64,000 nucleotides of DNA from Drosophila miranda (lineage: Eukaryota; Arthropoda; Insecta; Diptera; Drosophilidae): positions 22,608,336 to 22,672,335 of the forward strand of contig NW_022881614.1 of NCBI RefSeq assembly GCF_003369915.1, given 5' to 3'. Each line of letters begins with the position of its first letter. The stretch's first letter is position 1. Positions 47,012 to 58,172 of this stretch are shown here, piece by piece. The notes beneath the pieces were generated by a model that had not been told where the DNA came from, ran no database searches, and saw only the letters and a list, made by a program, of their open reading frames with translations. A program made the translations under genes and the position numbers.

Positions 47012-50000
47012 TTAAATACGCTTTACTACCTTCCCTGCCTCACGTGGTCTCAACTCTCTCCTGGTGGGTGTTGGTTGAGAAACTATTTGTTCATTGTTGG
47101 TTTTGGAATTGTCATCTACTGAACAATTGCTTTCGACATCAGGTGTTTTCGCATTAGGCGATGTATGATTGTTAGTGCTTTGGTTTCTAATTTGATCCAG
47201 GTGACGTTTTATTTCTCTGTTATTGTTCGCCAAAATACAACAATACGAACGCGGGCCCAGTTGTTGTTTTACAGTTGCCTGAGTCCAGCTTGCTTTGTTA
47301 GGATTTTTGTAGTCCCTAACCATAACTTTTTGACCCTTTAAAAATTCTGTGCTTCGTCTACCTTTGTGATTTACAACACACTCAGTCTGTTTTTTATTTA
47401 TTATGCTTTCGACCGTAGGTGGTTTTAACAACGAAAATCTTGTTTTTAGTGTACGACCAAAAAATAATTTAGCAGGAGATTCGCCCGTAGTACAATGAAT
47501 CGTATTTCGGTAATCGATCAAAAATCTATTTAAAATTGTATTAAAATCTTGTCTTTCATTAGCCTTTATGTTTGCATATAGTGATTTCTTAACAGTCTTT
47601 ACAAAATTTTCTGCTTGACCATTAGTCGCTGGATGTCCTGGAGCAGTAAAAATGTGATTAACACCATTGTTTTTCATAAACGTTTTAAAATCATCAGAAG
47701 TAAACTGTCGTCCATTGTCACTAACTAACACGTCTGGTAAACCATATCGACAAAATACTTCTCTAAGCTTGTTGATAGTAAACAATGAAGTTATTTCCTT
47801 CGTTTTGAATACTTCTGCCCATTTTGTATAAGAATCTATAATAACCAATAAATGAAAACCTCTAATTGGTCCTGCAAAGTCTATGTGTACTCGACTCCAA
47901 GCCTTTCCTGTGGATTTCCACGGTATTAACAGACTCTTTTCTGGACTTGATTGTAGTTCCTGACAAGGAATACAATCTCGAATTAATTTCTCAATTTCAG
48001 AATCCATGCAAGGCCACCACACATAAGAACGTGCTAACATTTTGGTTTTTACTATTCCCAAATGCGATGCATGAAATTCTGCTAAAATAGCTTGTCTCAG
48101 TTTGGTTGGAATTACTACTCTGTGTCCCCATAAGATACAATCATATTCCACTGAAAGTTCATTTGTTTTAGAGATGTAGGCAGAAAACTCGCTGCCTTTT
48201 AATCTTGTCTTCGAACCAGTGTTAATTGCCTCACAAACTTTTGATAATATTGGGTCACGTCGTGTTTCACGAGCTATTTCTTTGAAGCTAATTTTGAACA
48301 CCTTTTCGGACTGTATAAAATGTATGTAATTATAGTCTTCGTTTGGTACAGCCGTTTCCCATTGAGGCATTCTTGAGAGTCCATCTGCTATATTTAAGGT
48401 CCCCTTTATGTGTTCAACTGTATATTGAAAACCTGACAAAGTCAGTGCCCATCTTTGCATTCGTGCAGAGGCCATCAATGGAAGTCCTTTCAGGTCTCCA
48501 AATATGCTTAGTAATGGTTTGTGATCTGTTCGAAGGATGAACTTGTTTCCTAAAAGATACTGTCTTAATTTACTCACACAGAACACTATAGCCAGGGCCT
48601 CTTTCTCGATTGTACTGTAATTATGCTCGCTTTTGGATAATGCTCTTGATACAAATGCTATTGGTTTGATATCTTCATTGCATTTATGTGATAAAACACC
48701 TGAAACTGCATGACTGCTAGCATCAGTCGTTAATACTAACGGTTGATCTGGGTTGTAGTGAACTAAAACTTGTTCAGAAGTTACTTCTTTCTTTACCTCT
48801 TCATATGCACTCTGACATTCGCGTGTCCAATTAAATTTTGTATTTTTCTTTAATAATGCATATAAAGGACTCATTATCTGAGCGAAATTATTGATAAACT
48901 TTGAATAATAATTTACCATGCCTATGAAAGCTCTAAGCTGTGATACGTTTTCCGGAGCCGGTGCAAACAATACACTCGCAACTCTATCATTGTTTTTGCT
49001 CAGTCCTATCCTGTCAATTGAAAATCCTAGGTAACAAATTTTGGATTTAAAGAACTCACATTTCTTGTCATTTAATTTAAGTCCAACTGATTTCAGTTTT
49101 CTAAGTACAGCTTTTAGGTTTGAAATATGTTCTTGAAGATCTCGTCCTGTAACTGTTATGTCATCTTGATAAACCACAACTCCTCGCATACCCTGAAACA
49201 ACCCTTCCATTGTTTTTTGAAAAATAGCTGCTGCAGTTTTTATACCAAATGGTAAGCGTTTAACTTTCAATAGTCCAATATGTGTGCTCCAAGTACACAA
49301 ATTTTGAGATTGCTCATCTAAATTTAGCTGATTGTAAGCATTTGACAGGTCAAGTTTTGAATACAGTGTACCCCCTTCAAGCGCTGCAAAAATGTCGTCT
49401 ATTCGAGGTAGTGGATACTTTACGTCGACTAAAGACCGGTTTAATGTAACCTTATAGTCACCACAAATTCGTATGTCACCGTTTGGTTTTAAAATCGGTA
49501 CCAAAGGTGTTGCCCATTCAGAACTAACAACTTGCTCTAAAATTCCATCATCTATGAATTTTCGTAACTGCACTTCAATCTTTTCTTTCCATGCTAATGG
49601 TACTGACCTAGGCTTGAAAAATATTGGTTTTGCATCTTCTTTTAATAGTAACGATATCGTATTCGTAGTATATGAACCTAAACGAGGCTCAAAAACTTCA
49701 GCAAACTCCGATTTAATCTGTTCTGTAATTACAGAATTTGGTTCATTTACGTACACATTGTTCACCTGCATTAACTCAAAATTAAAAGCTCTCAAAAATG
49801 TTCTACCTAGCAAAGGTGGACTCACTGCATTGGTTACAACAACAACAATTTGTTTTTTTAGACCTCGATATTCGATCGTTGCATCGTACTCACCAATAAC
49901 TTTGATTGAATCTCCATTGTAATCTACATATGGAACTAGACATTTTCTAAGTGGTCTGCTGGTATTTAAGCTTTCGTAAAATGTTTTTGGAACCAATGTG

Positions 50001-51055
50001 CACGGTGCACCAGTGTCGCAAGCAATTTTCGTTATGTTTCCATCAATTTTTACAGGTAAATAATATACTCCATTAGTTGAGGTTGTATCAACGCTATAGA
50101 TAGAAAAGTTATAATTATCATTATCAAAATTATTATCAGAATAGGTGTCATGTTTTGTTTGAGATACATAATTTACGGATTTTTTTGATTTATTTTTACA
50201 AATGCTCGCCAAGTGACCTGTTTTTCCACAGCTGTGACATTTGCATGCCTTATACTTGCAATTGTTTGAGTTATGATTTCGCCAGCCACAGTGTGTGCAT
50301 GGCTGCTGCTTCTTTTCTCTGCCAGCGTCGCAGTCGTTTTCGCCGTCGCCGTCACCGTCGCTTCTGCCGCCTCTGTAACTCACGTTTCGGTTGCCCTTGA
50401 AATGACTTCTGCCGTTGCTCTTTGCTTGATCTCTGTTCTCGCCTCTTTGCCTCTGCCATTGACTAGTCCCGTTCTTTTGATGCATGTAGTTGACGTTGTG
50501 TTCTGTCTTCCTTGTGCTGATCTTCGTCTCCATGATCATCGCCTTCTTGAGTGCATCAGCCAGAGTTAGATTTTCGTCTTCTTCACATATTCTTTCATAT
50601 ATAGGGTTGGGAAGGCTCATCACAAATTGGTTTAATACAAACGCTTCCAGATTTGAGCCAAATTTGCATTCCAATGCCAATTGTTTAACTCGATCATACC
50701 ACTCCGCTACAGTCTCATCTTCACTTTTTGTGGACATGTGAAATTTTTTTCTTTCTCTGAATATGAGTGTAGGTGGTGTGTAGTGTGTTTTTATAATATC
50801 ACATAATTCTTTGTATGCTTTTGATACGGGTGATACCGGATTGCACAAACTATGTAGTACAGTGTAAGCCGCTGTACCGATCGACTTCAACAAAACTGCC
50901 TTTTTTGTGTTTTCCTCTTTCACATTCAATTCGCACAAATGTATGTCGAATTTTTCCTTCCAAATGCAGAACGTTTCTTGGTGTGGCGAAAACTCAGCAA
51001 TTGTTGCCATTTGATAGAATGTTGGTGCTTCATTTTTCGTCATGTTGCTATTCAT
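47012..51055 (-). CDS. Gag-pol polyprotein of the Nol9-inserted Ty3/gypsy element
   Basis: 1347 residues open without interruption. Order: a Gag capsid-like region, two zinc-binding knuckles (CTHCGWRNHNSNNC and CHSCGKTGHLASIC), aspartic protease DTGAPCTLVP, RT with YQDD, RNase H (LTTDASSHAVSGVL), integrase HHCC (HASHLG ... CIPC), then a D,D-35-E core (HIDFAG, SDNGRQF, NGQAENF). A single fused gag-pol frame is usual for some Ty3/gypsy lineages. It is the only clearly undamaged long coding frame in the window and the element may still be transposition-competent in sequence terms. The first Met lies 68 bases inside the 5' LTR. Confidence 0.95.
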   Translation of the reverse strand: MNSNMTKNEAPTFYQMATIAEFSPHQETFCIWKEKFDIHLCELNVKEENTKKAVLLKSIGTAAYTVLHSLCNPVSPVSKAYKELCDIIKTHYTPPTLIFRERKKFHMSTKSEDETVAEWYDRVKQLALECKFGSNLEAFVLNQFVMSLPNPIYERICEEDENLTLADALKKAMIMETKISTRKTEHNVNYMHQKNGTSQWQRQRGENRDQAKSNGRSHFKGNRNVSYRGGRSDGDGDGENDCDAGREKKQQPCTHCGWRNHNSNNCKYKACKCHSCGKTGHLASICKNKSKKSVNYVSQTKHDTYSDNNFDNDNYNFSIYSVDTTSTNGVYYLPVKIDGNITKIACDTGAPCTLVPKTFYESLNTSRPLRKCLVPYVDYNGDSIKVIGEYDATIEYRGLKKQIVVVVTNAVSPPLLGRTFLRAFNFELMQVNNVYVNEPNSVITEQIKSEFAEVFEPRLGSYTTNTISLLLKEDAKPIFFKPRSVPLAWKEKIEVQLRKFIDDGILEQVVSSEWATPLVPILKPNGDIRICGDYKVTLNRSLVDVKYPLPRIDDIFAALEGGTLYSKLDLSNAYNQLNLDEQSQNLCTWSTHIGLLKVKRLPFGIKTAAAIFQKTMEGLFQGMRGVVVYQDDITVTGRDLQEHISNLKAVLRKLKSVGLKLNDKKCEFFKSKICYLGFSIDRIGLSKNNDRVASVLFAPAPENVSQLRAFIGMVNYYSKFINNFAQIMSPLYALLKKNTKFNWTRECQSAYEEVKKEVTSEQVLVHYNPDQPLVLTTDASSHAVSGVLSHKCNEDIKPIAFVSRALSKSEHNYSTIEKEALAIVFCVSKLRQYLLGNKFILRTDHKPLLSIFGDLKGLPLMASARMQRWALTLSGFQYTVEHIKGTLNIADGLSRMPQWETAVPNEDYNYIHFIQSEKVFKISFKEIARETRRDPILSKVCEAINTGSKTRLKGSEFSAYISKTNELSVEYDCILWGHRVVIPTKLRQAILAEFHASHLGIVKTKMLARSYVWWPCMDSEIEKLIRDCIPCQELQSSPEKSLLIPWKSTGKAWSRVHIDFAGPIRGFHLLVIIDSYTKWAEVFKTKEITSLFTINKLREVFCRYGLPDVLVSDNGRQFTSDDFKTFMKNNGVNHIFTAPGHPATNGQAENFVKTVKKSLYANIKANERQDFNTILNRFLIDYRNTIHCTTGESPAKLFFGRTLKTRFSLLKPPTVESIINKKQTECVVNHKGRRSTEFLKGQKVMVRDYKNPNKASWTQATVKQQLGPRSYCCILANNNREIKRHLDQIRNQSTNNHTSPNAKTPDVESNCSVDDNSKTNNEQIVSQPTPTRRELRPREAGKVVKRI

Positions 51056-51107
51056 ATATTATATGCACTTTTAACATGTGTATGTATATTAATACGTTTT
51101 ATTTTAT

Positions 51108-51118
51108 GCTCGTCGCCA
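51108..51118 (-). other. Possible primer binding site
   Basis: Minus-strand TGGCGACGAGC begins four bases inside the LTR. It shares its first seven bases with the tRNA-Arg-type primer site but diverges afterwards, so the assignment is tentative. Confidence 0.35.
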
Positions 51119-51122
51119 ATTA

Positions 51123-51232
51123 TGTAGTGTATTGACACTCAGACTTAAGCACGCGTTGTCTTCAAGATTCTCTTTTATTCTATATCCCTTGGATGGTGTG
51201 ACCGTATATAGATATTAATATAATACCTAACC
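51123..51232 (-). repeat. 110-bp LTR (5' LTR in element orientation)
   Basis: Partner of 46696-46805. It ends AATACCTAACC next to the ATAAG duplication. Confidence 0.92.
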
Positions 51233-51589
51233 ATAAGAGTAGCATTATCGCTGGAATGGAAGCCAATGTGGTTTACTTGGCCCATCTGGAAGCTCAGGAT
51301 CTGCCCGTGTGCCTGGGCATAGGTAAGCAGAGTTCAACCATTTCAGTTGATTATTTCACTGATCATTTCGCGTATTCCCCATCAGGTGTCGTCCGTGCCA
51401 TTGACTTTGAGAAAGAGAAGCTGTATCTCGTGCCGGCCATTCCTCTGGAGCGAATGTGCCAAGTGAATTGCCTTATATCCTGTGGAGACATCAGCCTTCC
51501 GCATCGTCTTTCAGAAGGACGACGCCGGCTGGCTGACAAAGAGCATCAATCAGTTCTATTCGCGCACGTCTTCCATGAAAAAAGATTAA
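51233..51589 (+). pseudogene. Nol9: Nol9 3' end, copy B/V1
   Basis: Continues the Nol9 frame after the LTR insertion: SSIIAGMEANVVYLAHLEA to a donor at 51323, a 63-base intron (51323-51385), then VVRAIDFEKEKLYLV. Near 51500 an indel shifts the frame; the ancestral C-terminus (VFQKDDAGWLTKSINQ ... SSMKKD) continues in another frame to a TAA at 51587-51589. A plus-strand AATAAA follows at 51633. The same frameshift is in the V2 copy. Confidence 0.88.
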
Positions 51590-51656
51590 TGCTAAAACAG
51601 CTACCTGTACTTTTATGAAAAGTAAAAATCCAAATAAAGCTTTATTGATATAGAGG

Positions 51657-51956
51657 CTAAGGCGAGATATTGTGTCTGCCCTTCAGTATCCTGCGCATCA
51701 GTACACGACGTCCCTCTGGGGTGGACATGCGAGGACGTTGCGTGGACGTTGATGCGTTTCACCTCGCGGGGCTTGGGGAAGTGGCAGCGGACCTTCGGCT
51801 TGAGCACGGTCCGGTCGAAGGCATGCTTCTGGCGCACTAGGATGGTTTGTGCCGTGTTGAATTCCACCAGGCAGGTTCTAAAATAACAATAGTTATTAAT
51901 GTTCCATACAAAAGAATTTTCGTTGATTTCCACCTCTGAATCAATCCCTGCAGCAT
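51657..51956 (-). pseudogene. mRpL34: mRpL34 (bL34m) copy 1, frameshifted
   Basis: Mitochondrial large-subunit ribosomal protein of the bL34 family. Exon 1 (51956-51934) encodes MLQGLIQ; a GTGG donor, short intron and TTTTAG acceptor lead to exon 2 (51877-51657). The joined frame reads [19 protein letters not shown] then [13 protein letters not shown] small deletion near 51735-51742 then shifts the frame. The conserved bL34 end [19 protein letters not shown] is present but in another frame. The gene is convergent with Nol9; a minus-strand AATAAA at 51641-51646 lies between them. The ~70-residue length fits the mitochondrial family. Confidence 0.9.
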
Positions 51957-53100
51957 GTTTTTGTTAAGTAATTTTGTATATCACTTTTTCCCCACTTGCT
52001 ATGAACTTTTGAAGAAAATCGGCGCAGATCTTATATACCAAAATATACAGATCAAAAATTAACTTAGCTCACTTAAGGTCCCTCTATTTAAACAGTTGAA
52101 CTACTTGAGGTAAATGGCGGAAAATATGAAAGATTTTAATAAGAAGTTAAGTAATTTTCAATAAACAGCTGTACAGCGCTGCCAGATGTTCATTCGCTAG
52201 ATCTTACGGAAAGTTGGCATGGCAGCACTGATTACGATGGCAAACAGCTGACAATATAAAATACAGTCACACTGTTACAACAACTCCATTCAGCTAATCG
52301 GCCAAACTGTAAATTTTGCTCCGTTCGTTCGGTTCGTCTCCCACCATAAAGTATACATAAATTGAATTTCGAAACACGGAAGCGTGATGGTTGGTGGAGG
52401 AGGCTGCAACAGCAGCAGCACTGTTGTTCTTTTTCTCCCATTTGCTGGTGTTGATGATGATGATGATGGTGTGTGTTGTGTTCGTGTATGGATGCGTAAG
52501 AGAGGGCGAGAAAACTCTAAAAATCTGACCAGGACACGGTCAACCAGAGTCCAGTAGTCATGGCCACGAGGCTTAACAAATGATTGTGGTGGCGGCGGCG
52601 GCGGAGGCCCCCTGCAAATGGAGAGTGTTTTCCCGGTCATGCGGATGCGGTGCGGCTGGGGCAGCTGTCACTTCACTTACCCACCCTTTTCCCCTCTGCT
52701 GACTTTCATGTGTCTGTCTTTTCAGCCTCTCTCCCTTCCTTTCTCTCTTTGCCTGCGACGAGAGTGTGTGTGCGTGTGTGTTTTGATGACGGCACTCAGT
52801 TTCCGCCCGCACTGATTTTGCCCGTGCCAATACCAGACACAGTGTGTCCTCGCAAACACTGACCACCAGCTGCTGGAAGGTATACCGAAAGCTTTGGTTT
52901 TTCCAGAGTATGCTTCTCTGTATTAGCACTTCATTCAATTAGCAACTTTGGTTGATTTAATTTAGCGAGTGACCACTGTACTAAATCCCGACCATTACCA
53001 TTCCAGTTTTTGGCACTCTTTTGCGGATGCTGCGTACGCAAAAAGGGGGACGCTTCTATGAGTGGAGTGCCTGGAACTGGGAACTGGGACCTGGCCTTTT
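51957..53100. other. Intergenic/upstream DNA beyond mRpL34 (V1)
   Basis: Includes a likely divergent promoter zone near 52180-52270 (CAGCTG-containing words and CAATATAAAATACAG), trinucleotide and dinucleotide runs (TGATGATGATG, GGCGGCGGCGG), and a CT-rich stretch. Some long reading frames on both strands are low-complexity. I see no convincing coding gene. Confidence 0.45.
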
Positions 53101-53886
53101 TATACCCGATACTCAAAATTAGTATTGGGGTATATGAGATTTGTGGTAAAAGTGGATGTGTGTAACGTCCAGAAGGAATCGTTTCCGACCCCATAAAGTA
53201 TATATATTCTTGATCAGCATCAATAGCCGAGTCGATTGAGCCATGTCTGTCTGTCCGTCTGTCCGTCCGTTCGTCTGTCCGTCCGTCCGTCCGACCGTCT
53301 GTCCGTCCCCTTCAGCGCATAGTGCTCAAAGACTATAAAAGCTAGAGCAACGATGTTTTGGATCCAGACTTCTGTGATATGTCACTGCTACAAGAATATT
53401 TCAAAACTTTGCCCCGCCCACTTCCGCCCACGCAAAGGACGAAAATCTGGGCATCCACAAATCTCAGAGACTTTTAAGGCTAGAGTAACCAAATTTGGTA
53501 TCCGCCCTTCTGTTAAATCTCACTACAAAACGTATATCTCAGAATTTCGCCCCACCCCCTTCCGCCCCCACAAAGGACGAAAATCTGTTGCATCCACAAT
53601 ATTGCACATTCGAGAAAACTAAAAACGCAGAATCATAGATAATGACCATATCTATCAGATTGCTGAATCTGGATCAGATCAGATCATTTTTATAGCCAAT
53701 ATGAACAAATCAATTTGCAGTGGCTACGCAGCGACCGACGTCACGCTCAGACTGCTTTTCTGTCTCTCTCGCACGCACTCTTTGTCGTGTCGTTTAATAT
53801 TAGCAGCGTCTGCCGGAGGAGAGCCATACTGACTTAGTATCGGGTATAACCGTAGAGTTGCGGTGTCCGCAGCAACTCACAACGTT
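53101..53886 (+). mobile_element. DINE-1/INE-1-like element, V1
   Basis: The most complete left end in the window: TATACCCGATACTC, the CCATAAAGTATATATATTC block, a (CTGTCCGT)n tract at about 53248-53308, then one AAAGGACGAAAATCTG paragraph and the common tail. It is shorter in the middle than the U copies. Confidence 0.75.
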
Positions 53887-54012
53887 CCCCCTCGTTTTAT
53901 ATTAGGAATGCATCAATCAAAGAAGAAATAACTAATGTTCATTGAGATATGACATATGCGCATAAATCACACCGAAAGAATGTTGCCCTGACGATCCTCC
54001 TTTCAATTCTAG

Positions 54013-54096
54013 ATCCCATCGCCGGCGACGTCAATCGGAGGGTTCTGGAGCCGACGATGATGACTACGAGTATGAAGATGAGGGAGAGGATGCTAT
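54013..54096 (+). CDS. Exon X, V1
   Basis: Same 84-base exon with intact acceptor and donor and the acidic run as in U2. Confidence 0.5.
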
Positions 54097-54172
54097 GTAA
54101 GTAATACAGACAGTCCCTGTCTTCTGTGCCTCTTCTGAGTGTCTGTCATTTTATGTTCTATCTTTGGAACAG

Positions 54173-54338
54173 TGAGCCAAGCACGGAAGTTCCCGCGGTG
54201 ACTACGCATGCGCATCGTCATCATCATGGAGTGGAGAGTGTTCCGATTGATTACTCAATTGGTTATATGTACCTACTACATTCCGAATATTTATTTTGGT
54301 TCATTCTCTCGGTGTTTTTATTATCCGTTATCCGTTAA
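54173..54338 (+). CDS. Exon Y, V1
   Basis: Same frame to TAA as in U3 and U4, with a single Gln to Glu change (HSEYLFW). Confidence 0.4.
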
Positions 54339-54410
54339 TCCGTTTAAATGCGAATACTCCGAGGTTAATGCATTGTGGATGGTGTTGAACTATGTACGAG
54401 TATATGTATA

Positions 54411-55138
54411 ACCAAAGACTATACAATACCAAGATGTTGCATGAGGAACAAATGCTTTTTCAATTTTCGTTTGACGCTTATTGGTACGGTCGCGCGGGGC
54501 TAGTACTTCAATTCTCTTTTACGCTACCTTCGCCTCCGAAATGCTACTCGGCTTCGTCAATGCCTCGGTCAGCGTCGAGTCGGTGTGAAAGCATGTCAGT
54601 GCTGCGTGCCGAAACCGTAGGGCAGCGTGGTCGCTGATGTCTTTGGCGCGGCACAGTGGGGACTCAGCCAAAATAGTCAAAAAATTGTATGAGTGCTTTA
54701 GATAAATTTAATGTACGCATCTAATAGAGAATTTTCCAATCGAATTTTCAAGATAGTTTTAGTTTAGGAGATATAAGCACTCAAAGTTTAACATTTTTTC
54801 AGTGTGCAAATATTTATTGAACTCATATTCACTAACTAATTTAGCAAGCTAAGACGGTCAAAGGTCCCACTGTGCCGCTCCAAAGACATCGGTAATCCGC
54901 GACCACCGCTTCGACGGTGCTGAGGCTCGAGAGTCCAGAATTATTTCGTTGCTGGTGAAGGCATTGCCGAACAGACGAAACCGATGGGCAGCGGGGTAGC
55001 GGTAGAGACGAAGTACAGGCGAAAAGGGAATTGAAACCCCGCGCGCTCCACGTGCCTTTTAGGTCCTAATGTTAGGAACCGCCGTAGAACAGCTTTTTGG
55101 TCGCTCATGCAACATCTTGGTATTGTATAGTCTTTGGT
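54411..55138. repeat. Long imperfect inverted repeat, V1
   Basis: Left arm about 54411-54662, right arm about 54863-55138, with all landmark blocks. Several substitutions set it apart from the U copies (CATCGGTAATCC near 54890, CAAGTTTTTTTC near 55185). Confidence 0.84.
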
Positions 55139-55497
55139 ATAACGCATACGAGTCGAGATTCCGTTATTATTTCCGGAAGTCACAAGTTTTTTTCTGTTCG
55201 TTTTACAACACTGCACTTTGTTAATAACAATTCGCACAGCCACAAACACACAAAAAGAAAACACTTTACATGGAACACGGATACACCTACACACATACTA
55301 TAGAAACACATACATGCATACATATATCCGATATCTACCCTGCAGTACGGGTCATTAATGACTCAGCTGCTGACACGTCGATGACCGCGTCACTACCCCC
55401 GATGACATAGTTGATGACCGGCCATACGCTGAGCTGATGACATTAACATGGAGATGTCCTAGGGCATAATCGATGACATTGTCATCGAGCATTGCCG

Positions 55498-55728
55498 AAA
55501 AATCATGCACTTAATAAGCGATGATTTTTACCTAAAAATCATGCATTTTATAAGTGATGATTTTTTGGCTTAAATCACGCTTATTAAATGCATGATTTTT
55601 GCCTAAAGATCATGCACATAATAAGCGATGATTTTTACCTAAAAATCATGCATTTTATAGGTGATGATTTTTACCTAAATATCATGCATTTTGTAAGTGA
55701 TGATTTTTCACGAAAAATCATGCATTTA
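55498..55728. repeat. Array of ~36-bp dyad repeats, V1
   Basis: Same array as the U units. The 19-bp dyad precedes it at 55470-55488. Confidence 0.85.
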
Positions 55729-55793
55729 ATATAAAAAAGTAATACATTCAATTGTTTATTTTTCCAATTAGTTTTATTTATTAAAAATTATTA

Positions 55794-55933
55794 TTAATTA
55801 TTGTCTAAGGATGCCAGAGCTTGGTATTTTTTGTCCCTTGCGCCCTTTTGAAAATAGCTATTCTTAATATTGTGAATAGCCTTCCGAATCACTTTTTCTG
55901 CTGGCTCGTGGGGTATTTTCATCTTCACCGCAG
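55794..55933 (-). CDS. Small minus-strand exon or ORF, V1
   Basis: Same frame. One T to G change on the plus strand in the TTGGTATTTT word gives a conservative change (Lys to Gln type). The acceptor context is TTTCAGCTGCGG. Confidence 0.4.
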
Positions 55934-56982
55934 CTGAAATAATATGGATATATTATATATATGTACAATTACTATTAATTTGGTTCAATTGTATAAAAAG
56001 AATTTGTTCGATTTTTAAAACGGTTGTTTGTTTCAACAAAAACAACAATGTTCACTGTAGGTCAGCGGTGGGCTGTTCATTTCCTCCAACAACAAAAACA
56101 AAACACTCGCAAAAAAAATGTACATGCTCGAGCCAAGCCGCACAAATAAGGGTTACTTTTTGTTGCTTTTCTTTTGTTGTTTGTTTTGCTGCTGGACTGC
56201 TCAAAAATTGCAATTTCGTGCCCACCGCAGATTATAAAAAATTAATTCGCTAATACGGATTTATATTCTATTTCTTTATTCTTCTTTTATTCCCGAGCAT
56301 AAGAGAAGAATAAAGAAATATAATGTGAATGCAGCGAAACATTAATATAATTTGAACACAGTTTTTTCATAAATTTAACTTTTTATACAATTGAGATTTT
56401 TTTTATTTAACACGCGTACAACACATATTATTAATTATTTAAAAACTGCACTTACCTGATAATAATAATAATCACAGATTACTTATTTTCACTTATTAAA
56501 ACTCCGTGTGACGATTGCAAATAGCAAAGAACAAAGCAAAAGAGTTCTGTCGACGCAGTCGCAAAGAAGACGAAAAGATAAAACGAAGTTCTCTGCTACT
56601 GCGCACGGTCGGCAGAACCGAATTACGTTCGGCACGCGCGGAAAAGAAAGAAACAAAAGAAAAAACAAAGGGTTCGATTTGGCTGGCGTCAACGCCTCGA
56701 TGACATTTGAGATGGCATTCGTCATCGCTCACTGCTGGTACTGCAGGGTATATACATATTTACACTATAAATAACTGTAATTCATCATATGGTGTATACG
56801 TTTTTTCTTCTCTTTTGCCATTTCTTTCTCGCTCTATCTCTCTCTGTCTATATATCGCTCTCATTGTGTTCTCTCGTTCTCTCACTTGTTTGATGAATGT
56901 TTAAACTGAAATCGATATCGATATCGCCATCGAAAACCAAATACTAATCGTAACTAACAATCGAATCATCGACTAACCCAAG

Positions 56983-57819
56983 TCGGAGGGGGATTCTGCC
57001 TCTGCGTCTGCCACGCCCTCGGTGGCCAGTGTGGAGGAGGAGATCGAGGAGAGCGTCTCCAAGCTGGAGTCCGTGATAAGCAAGACTATTGAGAATACGA
57101 AGAACATCAAGGAGCTGGTCCCAGTGCTCGGGCCATCGTCCGTCGATGAGGGTGGTGCTGGTGCTGACGATGATGATGATGTAGAGGATGTGGAACTCCA
57201 GCAATTGGGCGCCGCTGCAGGGAAATTCCAGGAAAATGATGTGGACACCACCACAGCGGCTGCCGCAACAGCCACAACTGGGATGCCTGGCTCTGCCACG
57301 GACATGGTAAAGTCCAGTTACATGGAGGAGGAAGCAGGGAATCAGGTGGATGCCGTTGCCGTGGATACTGTTACCACATTCAGCACCGCTGATAACACCA
57401 CACCCCCACCCATATCGCCCCCCACCCCACCACAGCACAGCAGCAGCAATAGCAAGCAGAAGCCATTCTCACCCTATGATGCCACCTCCTCAGTGTCAGT
57501 GTCCTCCTCCTCTGTTGTGCCATCAATCGAAGCTGTTGAAACGTCTTCGTTGCCATCCATGTCCACCTCTACATCGGCCACAGGGACCTGCTCACCCTCA
57601 TCCTCACCCTCAAACTCATCCCCATCCTCTCACATTGTTGCCATCACAGACATTGTATTAGACAACAACAACCATAAAAACAACAACAATACTCTAACAA
57701 CTTCATCATCATCTGCATCATCATCATCTGCAACAACAACAACTACAACAATCACACCAACAGCAACAATGTCAACTACAACAACAGCAACAACATCACT
57801 GTCTGAAATGTCGCCAAAG
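56983..57819 (+). CDS. Exon Z, V1
   Basis: Open throughout with an intact CAAAG|GTAAAT donor. It shares the W0 residue (VLGPSS rather than VLEPSS) but not the W0 frameshift. Confidence 0.55.
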
Positions 57820-58127
57820 GTAAATGATGTCGCTTTTGTGTGAACGCGCCCGTGATTGTGTGTGTTGTCTCTCTTGTCTACTGTCTCTTGTCGTTGTCAC
57901 ATCTAAGCTGTTGTCCTCCCTCCCCCTCTTTATGTGAGTGTGTGTGTGTCTCCTCCAACCAGCCAGGAGTTAGCTTAGTTCTGTCTCTCTCTCTCTGCCT
58001 CTCCATCTCTTAATCTGTAACTCTCTTGTTTTTCTTTTATATTGATATTGTATTTTTATTGCCTTTTGTCCTGTGTAAAACGAGAGTTGAACTTCATAAA
58101 AATGGCTTAACAACATCCCTGTTGCAG

Positions 58128-58172
58128 TCAGAAAAGACTTTTAGTGGAGTTGTGTTTGTACATAAATGTTAG
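58128..58172 (+). CDS. Possible terminal exon T, V1
   Basis: Same 15-codon frame after GTTGCAG. Confidence 0.33.
   Translation, partial: SEKTFSGVVFVHKC

Larger units (their letters stand above)
46696..51232 (-). mobile_element. Ty3/gypsy LTR retrotransposon with open gag-pol, inserted in Nol9 exon 3
   Basis: 4537 bases with very short 110-base LTRs. The target duplication is ATAAG at 46691-46695 and 51233-51237. Nol9 reads through in frame (GAAGACCTTGATAAG then AGTAGCATTATCGC) once the element and one duplicate are removed. One long minus-strand frame covers most of it. The LTRs differ only at two positions near one end, so the insertion is recent. No env frame is present. Confidence 0.95.

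Noticed and set aside
52290..52938. Long minus-strand frames beyond mRpL34
   Set aside because: They are built from trinucleotide repeats (GGC, TGATGA) and CT-rich sequence. No domain or splice pattern supports them.
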